The notes beneath the pieces are model-generated. The model made no database searches. It was not told the DNA's origin and was given only the letters and a program-made list of their open reading frames with translations. Below, piece by piece: positions 59,446 through 64,000 of a stretch of DNA of 64,000 nt. The stretch's first letter is position 1; each line of letters begins with the position of its first letter. This DNA is from Fermentibacter sp964564435 (GTDB lineage: Bacteria; Fermentibacterota; Fermentibacteria; Fermentibacterales; Fermentibacteraceae): assembly GCA_964564435.1 (NCBI GenBank), contig CAZMAT010000001.1, forward strand, positions 260,110 through 324,109, in the 5' to 3' direction. Both the position numbers and the translations under genes were made by a program.

Positions 59446-60597
59446 CTACTTCAGGGCCTCCTCCCCGCCGAACCTCCGTGCGGGGTCGAGTGCCGTCAGA
59501 ACTTCCGAATCACCCGGGCGCAGCGCCCCGGTGATCAACCGCGACACGAGCGCACCGGTTCCCGGGCCGAGCATGAAGCCCTGCCCGCACATGCCCAGCG
59601 CGGCGACATGGTTCCCCGGGCCCACCCTGCCGATCAGCGGCGAGCCGTCGGGGGTCTGCGGGTAGGTCCCCCTCCAGGTGCGCCTGACCTTCAGGTTGGC
59701 GAGCCTGGGCAGCAGGCCCACCATGCGGGGCGCCACCAGGGGCAGGAACTCCGAGGTCTCGCGCGTGCAGATGCCGGTTATCGGCGGGTCGGGCGTGATG
59801 CAGAACACCACCTGCCCCGTCGTGTGCTGGTAGAAGTAGTAGTTGGCCGAGCCGGGGATCCTCCTGATGTCCACGACCATGGGGGTGAAGAACCTCTCGA
59901 CCGCCTCGGTGACGCCTGCCTCGTGGCAGTCGGGGTCGACCCTGACCTCCGCCCCCGCCATCCCCGCCACCTCGCGGGCATGGGAACCCGAGCAGTTAAC
60001 GACGCATCCGCAGGGATACCGGCCCGAACCGGTGATCACGGCCTCGACCCTGCCGCCCGAGACCTCCATGCCGGTGACGGCCTCGCCGAAGCGGAACTCC
60101 GCTCCGGCCCTCCGGGCCTTCCGGAAGAAGGCGTAGACCGACTCCATCGGGCTCGCGCTGCCGTCGCCAGGCGACCAGGTCCCGCCCAGGAGCCCCTCGC
60201 GGGCGATGCCGGGCACGATGGCTGCGATGGTCTCCGGGCCGGCCCAGTCGATGTCGAGGCCCGCCGCGCGCTGGACGGGCAGCATCCTCTTCAGCAGATC
60301 GGCGGTCTTCTGCTCGTAGGCGACATAGGTGTAGCCCCCGCGGAGCCAGCCGATGTCGTCGCCCTCCTCCTCGCGCCAGCGGCTGAAGGTCGAGATGGAG
60401 TCGAGGCAGAGCCGCACCTTGGAGGGTTCGCTGTGGGTCGCCCTTATCCCGCCGATCGCGCACTTGTTGCTTCCCTGGCCGGCCGAGGCGTTCCGGTCGA
60501 GGCAGAGGACGCTGAGCCCGGCCGAGGCGAGGTACATCGCCGAGGGGGTGCCGACACTCCCGGCGCCGATCACGACTGCATCGTACGATCTGCTCAT
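59446..60597 (-). CDS. FAD-dependent amino-acid oxidoreductase (DAO family)
   Basis: A 383-residue flavoprotein of the glycine/sarcosine/D-amino-acid oxidase family: FAD motif DAVVIGAGSVGTPSAMYLASAG near the start, SNKCAIGGIRATHSEPSKV, and the C-terminal RTWRGTYPQTPDGSPLIG and GMCGQGFMLGPGTGALV. The ATG at 60597 overlaps the upstream stop and has GGAGGT upstream. It pairs with the 693-residue gene ahead: such two-gene sets oxidise opine, D-proline or hydroxyproline-like amino acids. Substrate unknown. Confidence 0.82.
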   Translation of the reverse strand: MSRSYDAVVIGAGSVGTPSAMYLASAGLSVLCLDRNASAGQGSNKCAIGGIRATHSEPSKVRLCLDSISTFSRWREEEGDDIGWLRGGYTYVAYEQKTADLLKRMLPVQRAAGLDIDWAGPETIAAIVPGIAREGLLGGTWSPGDGSASPMESVYAFFRKARRAGAEFRFGEAVTGMEVSGGRVEAVITGSGRYPCGCVVNCSGSHAREVAGMAGAEVRVDPDCHEAGVTEAVERFFTPMVVDIRRIPGSANYYFYQHTTGQVVFCITPDPPITGICTRETSEFLPLVAPRMVGLLPRLANLKVRRTWRGTYPQTPDGSPLIGRVGPGNHVAALGMCGQGFMLGPGTGALVSRLITGALRPGDSEVLTALDPARRFGGEEALK

Positions 60598-62675
60598 TCC
60601 CCGCACCTCCCGCTGAAGAACCCCAGCGGGGTCTCGGCGAACAGCGGCCTTTCAGTAAGGGGTTCGATCTCCGAGGGCGGGATGCCCTCCTCGCGCGCTA
60701 TCCGGGCCAGCAGCATGCGGCAGGTCTTCCCGCCGCACGCCCCGAACCCTGCACGGGTGAGAGCCTTTAGCTCGTTCAGGTCCCGGACGCCCTCGCGCAG
60801 GTGCCTGCGGATCTCACCGGCTGTCACCCGCTCGCAACGGCAGACTATGGCATCGTCGGCCAGCGGAGCGATCAGGGCCTCGGGCTCTGATGCCGTGTCG
60901 GCATCCGTCTGCACGCGCACTCCGGCGACCCTCGCCGCGATGCCTGGGTCTACGGCGACCCTCAGCAGGATGGTACGCCTGCCTCCGGGCACCTCGCGAG
61001 TAGCGAGCAGGGCGCCCTTCCCGAGGGAGCCTCCCTCCCAGTCCGTCAGCTCGAGCTCCATGCCTGCCTTCAGACCGGTGGAATCGAGCTCGAAGGGGAT
61101 CGTGACGGTCGGCCTGGCGGGATCCTTGCGGAAGTCGACGAGCGTGATGGCGAGGCCCGGGCAGACCGAGACGCACTTCTCGCAGCCGATGCAGCCCGCG
61201 GAGTACTCCGGTATGCCCAGGATCGGGTGGCCGGAAGTGCCTATCAGGTTCTTCGGGCATGAGGTCATGCACGGGTTGCAGGGTATCTCCTGCATGCAGT
61301 GGAGCACCGGGAAGACGCCTTCGCGGCCGGCGGGAACCGAGTAGGGGTGGACCGCGCCTCCGGGGCTCTTCAGCACCGCGCCCTTCTCGATCCAGTCCGC
61401 GGGAGGCTCCTCGAGGCAGAGGCCCAGGGAGCAGGCGATCTCCATCCCCCTGATCCTCCCCGAGAACATCGCTGCGCTGGCCTCCGCTATCTCCTCCGCA
61501 TCTCCGGCCATCGAGGCGGGGATGCCGAAGTCGACGGCCTTCCGGTGGAACTCGTTGACGGGGTCCAGGCCTACGGCGACCAGCAGCGTATCGACCCTGA
61601 AGGTTCGCCCGGTTCCCGGCACGGGCCTGAACGATCCGTCCACCGCGGCGATGGTCACTGCCTCGAGGGCCTCGGTGCCGTGGGCCGCGAGTATCGTGTG
61701 CCCGGTGTAGATGGGCACTCCGAGCCTCCTGATCTTGTCGGCATGGACCTTGTACCCGCCGCAGGACGGCATCGCCTCCACCAGGCCCGCCACCTTCATC
61801 CCGGCCTGCAGGGCGTGATATGCGGCTATGAGGCCCACGTTCCCTCCGCCCACGATGAAGATGCGATCGGAGGAGCGTATCAGGTCGCGGTTCACGAGGG
61901 TCTGGAAGGCCCCGGCGCCGTAGACTCCCGGCAGAGTGTTGCCGGGGAACACCAGCGACTTCTCGCGGGCGCCCGAGGCTGTCAGAAGGTGCCTGGGCCT
62001 CACGAGCACGTATCCGCCCGGCCTCCTGACGCCCACGAGGCCGTCGGAGAACACGGCGAGAACCGTGCTGGAGGTCCAGACCTCCACCGAGGGCTGCGAG
62101 GCGAGCTGCCCGGCCAGGATCGACGCGATCTCGATGCCTCTGGTGCCGGCGTAGCAGTCCTCCTCCGAGCCGAAGAACTTGTGGGTCTGGAGCACCAGCT
62201 TGCCGCCCGGCCTGTCCTTGTCGTCGACCAGGATGGTGCGGGCTCCGGCGCGCCCCAGCTCCAGGGCCGCGGCGAGGCCCGCGGGGCCTGCGCCGATCAC
62301 GAGGACGTCGGTTTCCACCGTAGACGGGGCGGGGACATCCGGGCCGGGCTTCTCCGCAAGCGCGGTCAGCCCCTCGACGCTCCGCACGTCCATGCCTTCG
62401 GCGAGGGCGGTGACGCAGCCCTTCTGCAGGACTCCGTCGATCAGCAGGTTGCACTGCGAGCACTGGCCGTTGGCGCAGAAGATGCCCTGCGCGCCCCCGT
62501 CGGCCCTGTGGTGTCCGAACACCCTGATGCCGTTGGCAAAGAGTGCCGAGGAGACCATCTCCCCCCGGCGGCCCATGAGTTCCTCCCCGTCGAACCCGAA
62601 GCGGACGTATTCCGGCTCCGGGCAGGCGAGCACGGGGTGGCTCGCGATACGCCTCTGCGTTCTTTCTGTGGACAC
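60594..62675 (-). CDS. multi-domain flavo-iron-sulfur oxidoreductase subunit (opine-oxidase-like)
   Basis: A 693-residue protein. Domains in order: a [2Fe-2S] ferredoxin-like segment (GIFCANGQCSQCNLLI) at about 55-85, an FAD/NAD pyridine-disulfide-like fold (VLVIGAGPAGLAAALELGRAG), an inserted pair of 4Fe-4S motifs (CNPCMTSCP; CIGCEKCVSVCPG), and a BFD-type [2Fe-2S] domain near the end (IVCRCERVTAGEIRR to GACGGKTC). This matches the larger subunit of opine/D-amino-acid oxidases such as HcnB/OoxA, with the ferredoxin insert. The start is GTG 62675 with GGGGAG upstream; the longer open frame is rejected. ATGA overlap with the partner gene. Confidence 0.82.
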   Translation of the reverse strand: MSTERTQRRIASHPVLACPEPEYVRFGFDGEELMGRRGEMVSSALFANGIRVFGHHRADGGAQGIFCANGQCSQCNLLIDGVLQKGCVTALAEGMDVRSVEGLTALAEKPGPDVPAPSTVETDVLVIGAGPAGLAAALELGRAGARTILVDDKDRPGGKLVLQTHKFFGSEEDCYAGTRGIEIASILAGQLASQPSVEVWTSSTVLAVFSDGLVGVRRPGGYVLVRPRHLLTASGAREKSLVFPGNTLPGVYGAGAFQTLVNRDLIRSSDRIFIVGGGNVGLIAAYHALQAGMKVAGLVEAMPSCGGYKVHADKIRRLGVPIYTGHTILAAHGTEALEAVTIAAVDGSFRPVPGTGRTFRVDTLLVAVGLDPVNEFHRKAVDFGIPASMAGDAEEIAEASAAMFSGRIRGMEIACSLGLCLEEPPADWIEKGAVLKSPGGAVHPYSVPAGREGVFPVLHCMQEIPCNPCMTSCPKNLIGTSGHPILGIPEYSAGCIGCEKCVSVCPGLAITLVDFRKDPARPTVTIPFELDSTGLKAGMELELTDWEGGSLGKGALLATREVPGGRRTILLRVAVDPGIAARVAGVRVQTDADTASEPEALIAPLADDAIVCRCERVTAGEIRRHLREGVRDLNELKALTRAGFGACGGKTCRMLLARIAREEGIPPSEIEPLTERPLFAETPLGFFSGRCGE

Positions 62676-62690
62676 TGGTTCAGCTCCCCG

Positions 62691-62704
62691 GACCCCGCGG
62701 GGTC
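62691..62704. promoter_or_regulatory. GC palindrome in leader of the flavoprotein gene
   Basis: GACCCCGCGGGGTC is a perfect 14-base palindrome 16 bases upstream of the GTG start at 62675 on the minus strand. Its CCCC arm could also pair with the GGGG of the ribosome site. Regulation is possible but unproven. Confidence 0.35.
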
Positions 62705-62777
62705 TCAGGCTCGGGTTGATGGAAAGGTTACGTCTCGACAGGCGCTGACTATAAGGATGAGGCTCCCCCGGGGGCAA

Positions 62778-63113
62778 TCAGCGGGAGAGCTTCTTCCCCC
62801 TGCCCCGCTCCCACTTGGTCGCGAATGCGGGCCGCTTGTGGGCCCTTGCCTTCAGGAAGCCCCTGCACCCGGGATACCTGGAGCACCTCCACACCTCGAC
62901 GTGGGGATACCTGTGGAAGGTGCAGGGCGAGGAGCATACCGGGCAGAGATGCTCGACCGAAGCCTCCGCGACGTCTCGCCTGGCCTCCGCATCGAGCTTT
63001 TCGTGAGCCCTGCGCCTCTCGGCCTCCCCCCCCATCTCCGAGAAGAGCCTTCGGAGGAGGAACAGCACGATGAACGCTCCGGCGATCATCAGTACGAGCT
63101 GCAGTCGGTCCAA
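62778..63113 (-). CDS. membrane protein with topoisomerase-type zinc ribbon
   Basis: About 111 residues: an N-terminal membrane helix (LMIAGAFIVLFLLRRLF), a charged coiled segment (AERRRAHEKLDAEARRD) and a C-terminal zinc ribbon CPVCSSPCTF with WRCSRYPGCRGFLKA, like the small zinc fingers at the end of topoisomerase I. The start is TTG 63113 after a GGAG at 10-base spacing, or ATG 63089. Role unknown. Confidence 0.6.
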   Translation of the reverse strand: MDRLQLVLMIAGAFIVLFLLRRLFSEMGGEAERRRAHEKLDAEARRDVAEASVEHLCPVCSSPCTFHRYPHVEVWRCSRYPGCRGFLKARAHKRPAFATKWERGRGKKLSR

Positions 63114-63134
63114 TTCCGGCAGGCTCCTTCTGCG

Positions 63135-63163
63135 TTGACAGATATGCCTCTGTCGGGTAGATA
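63135..63163 (+). promoter_or_regulatory. putative promoter of EF-G-like gene
   Basis: TTGACA (63135-63140), a 17-base spacer, then TAGATA (63158-63163), about 80 bases before the ATG at 63245. A 6-bp inverted repeat (GACAGA at 63137-63142, TCTGTC at 63149-63154) covers the -35 and spacer. The promoter is a close consensus match; the operator is only suggested. Confidence 0.55.
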
Positions 63164-63244
63164 ACCAATTCCGGCACGGCCGGTAACAGGCTGTCGAAGG
63201 CCTCCCGATTATCGCATCGCATCTGGTAATCATCCAGGAACGGA

Positions 63245-64000
63245 ATGGAGACAGGGTTGAAGGAGCATACACCCCAGACGTTGAGGACGGTTGCGGTCAT
63301 CGGTCACGGGTCGGTCGGAAAGACCAGCCTCTGCGACTCCCTCCTCTTCGCAGCCGGAGCCGCGGACCGTCTCGGAAGCGTTTCCGACGGCACCAGCGTA
63401 TTCGACTTCACATCCGAGAGCCGCGACCGCAAACAGAGCCTCTCGGCCTCGATAGGCACCTGCGAGTACGCCGACCACCGGATCAACGTCATCGACACCC
63501 CGGGCTTCGCCGACTTCTACGGCGAGACCATAGGGGCCATAGGCGTGAGCGACGGGGCCGTCCTCGTGCTAGACGCCAGCGCCGGCGTCGAGGTGGGCTC
63601 CATCCAGACCTGGGGTTTCGCGGCGAAGGCCGGGGTCCCCGTGGTGATCTGGGTCAACAGGATCGACCGTGAGAACGCCGATTTCGACAGGGTGATGAAC
63701 CAGCTCCGCGAGACCCTCAACAGGAAGTGCGTGGCCGTCTCGATCCCGATCGGGTCAGGCCCCTCCTTCGGAGGATATGTCGATGTCCTCTCCGGAAGGG
63801 CCTTCGACAGGGCAGGGAAGGAGATCCCCCTCCCCGCCGGCGAGAGGGACAGGGTCGAGAGCGCCCGCAAGGAACTGATCGAAGCCGCGGCGGAGACCGA
63901 CGAGGCCCTGATGGAGAGCTTCTTCGCCAACGACACCCTCTCCCCGGAGGAGCTCGACCATGGTCTGAAGGCGGCCGTGGCCGGGCGCGGGCTGTTCCCG
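63245..64000 (+). CDS. elongation factor G-like GTPase (partial, 5' portion)
   Basis: The first 252 residues of a translational GTPase, open to the window end. G1 is GHGSVGKTS (about residues 20-28), G3 is NVIDTPGFADF, and G4 is WVNRIDRENADF. Switch I region shows GTSVFDFTSESRDRKQS. Canonical EF-G has AHIDAGKTT in G1, so this is an EF-G-like paralogue rather than the main FusA. ATG 63245 has AGGA at the right distance; TTG 63257 is an alternative. Function likely translocation-related or ribosome recycling. Confidence 0.85.
   Translation, partial: METGLKEHTPQTLRTVAVIGHGSVGKTSLCDSLLFAAGAADRLGSVSDGTSVFDFTSESRDRKQSLSASIGTCEYADHRINVIDTPGFADFYGETIGAIGVSDGAVLVLDASAGVEVGSIQTWGFAAKAGVPVVIWVNRIDRENADFDRVMNQLRETLNRKCVAVSIPIGSGPSFGGYVDVLSGRAFDRAGKEIPLPAGERDRVESARKELIEAAAETDEALMESFFANDTLSPEELDHGLKAAVAGRGLFP

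Overview
This window comes from a GC-rich bacterial chromosome (roughly two thirds G+C by eye), densely packed, with many ATGA/GTGA/TTGA start-stop overlaps and frequent TTG and GTG starts. Three secreted proteins (630-2027, 52088-53788, 57741-59426) end in a Bacteroidetes/Chlorobi-style C-terminal domain (PNPFSSS, then a DLAGRLVDT-like strand, then a GxYxL strand). SecA has the long inserted form, about 1,017 residues, ending in a SEC-C zinc motif. Together these suggest a little-studied FCB-superphylum lineage (Fermentibacteria/Eisenbacteria-like). That placement is an inference from style, not a phylogeny. I saw no tRNA, rRNA, CRISPR array, insertion sequence or phage module.

Layout. 1-8 kb: TPR proteins, a secreted propeller protein, ketopantoate reductase, YtxH and SecA. 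8-15.5 kb: a minus-strand cassette with a UPF0104 flippase-like protein, a PqqD-like protein, two radical SAM/SPASM enzymes, two short paralogous Cys-rich peptides, an HPr-kinase-like protein, a Ser/His S26 peptidase and an ABC exporter. This looks like a ribosomal natural-product (RiPP) pathway resembling the SynChlorMet gene set. The two peptides have no annotation-sized ORF and are the likely substrates; one has its frame broken in a six-C run. 15.5-24 kb: TPR protein, class A PBP, a lipoprotein, PilB-type ATPase, thymidine phosphorylase and a GYF-repeat membrane protein. 24-33 kb: a pyrimidine cluster (pyrC, pyrK, pyrD, pyrF) interleaved with envelope genes (RlpA, a TPR lipoprotein, an AsmA-like/glycosyltransferase-51 fusion) and headed by a class II aldolase.

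33-47 kb: K+ uptake (TrkH/TrkA), signal peptidase I, an intergenic block of palindromes and direct repeats (37.19-37.37 kb), MscS, RadC, LeuCD, a phosphoesterase, a NamZ-like muramidase, an MBL hydrolase, alanine racemase, a DUF362 iron-sulfur protein and MscL. 47-57 kb is a more accessory stretch of small genes: Dabb protein, ArfB, a HicAB toxin-antitoxin pair with a clear promoter and operator palindrome, DUF1801, DUF3795, a methyltransferase, a PQQ-repeat secreted protein and an APH-like kinase. 57-64 kb: secreted hypothetical proteins, a secreted peptidylarginine/agmatine-deiminase-family enzyme with a sorting domain, a two-gene flavoprotein oxidoreductase with [2Fe-2S], 4Fe-4S and BFD domains, and the start of an EF-G-like GTPase that runs off the window.

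How the genes fit together: the cassette at 8-15.5 kb contains everything expected to recognise (PqqD-like), modify (two radical SAM enzymes, possibly a kinase), cleave (S26 peptidase) and export (ABC protein) a peptide. Much of the rest concerns building the cell envelope and sending proteins to it (SecA, signal peptidase I, PBP, GT51, RlpA, Alr, NamZ-like, TPR lipoproteins, sorted exoproteins).
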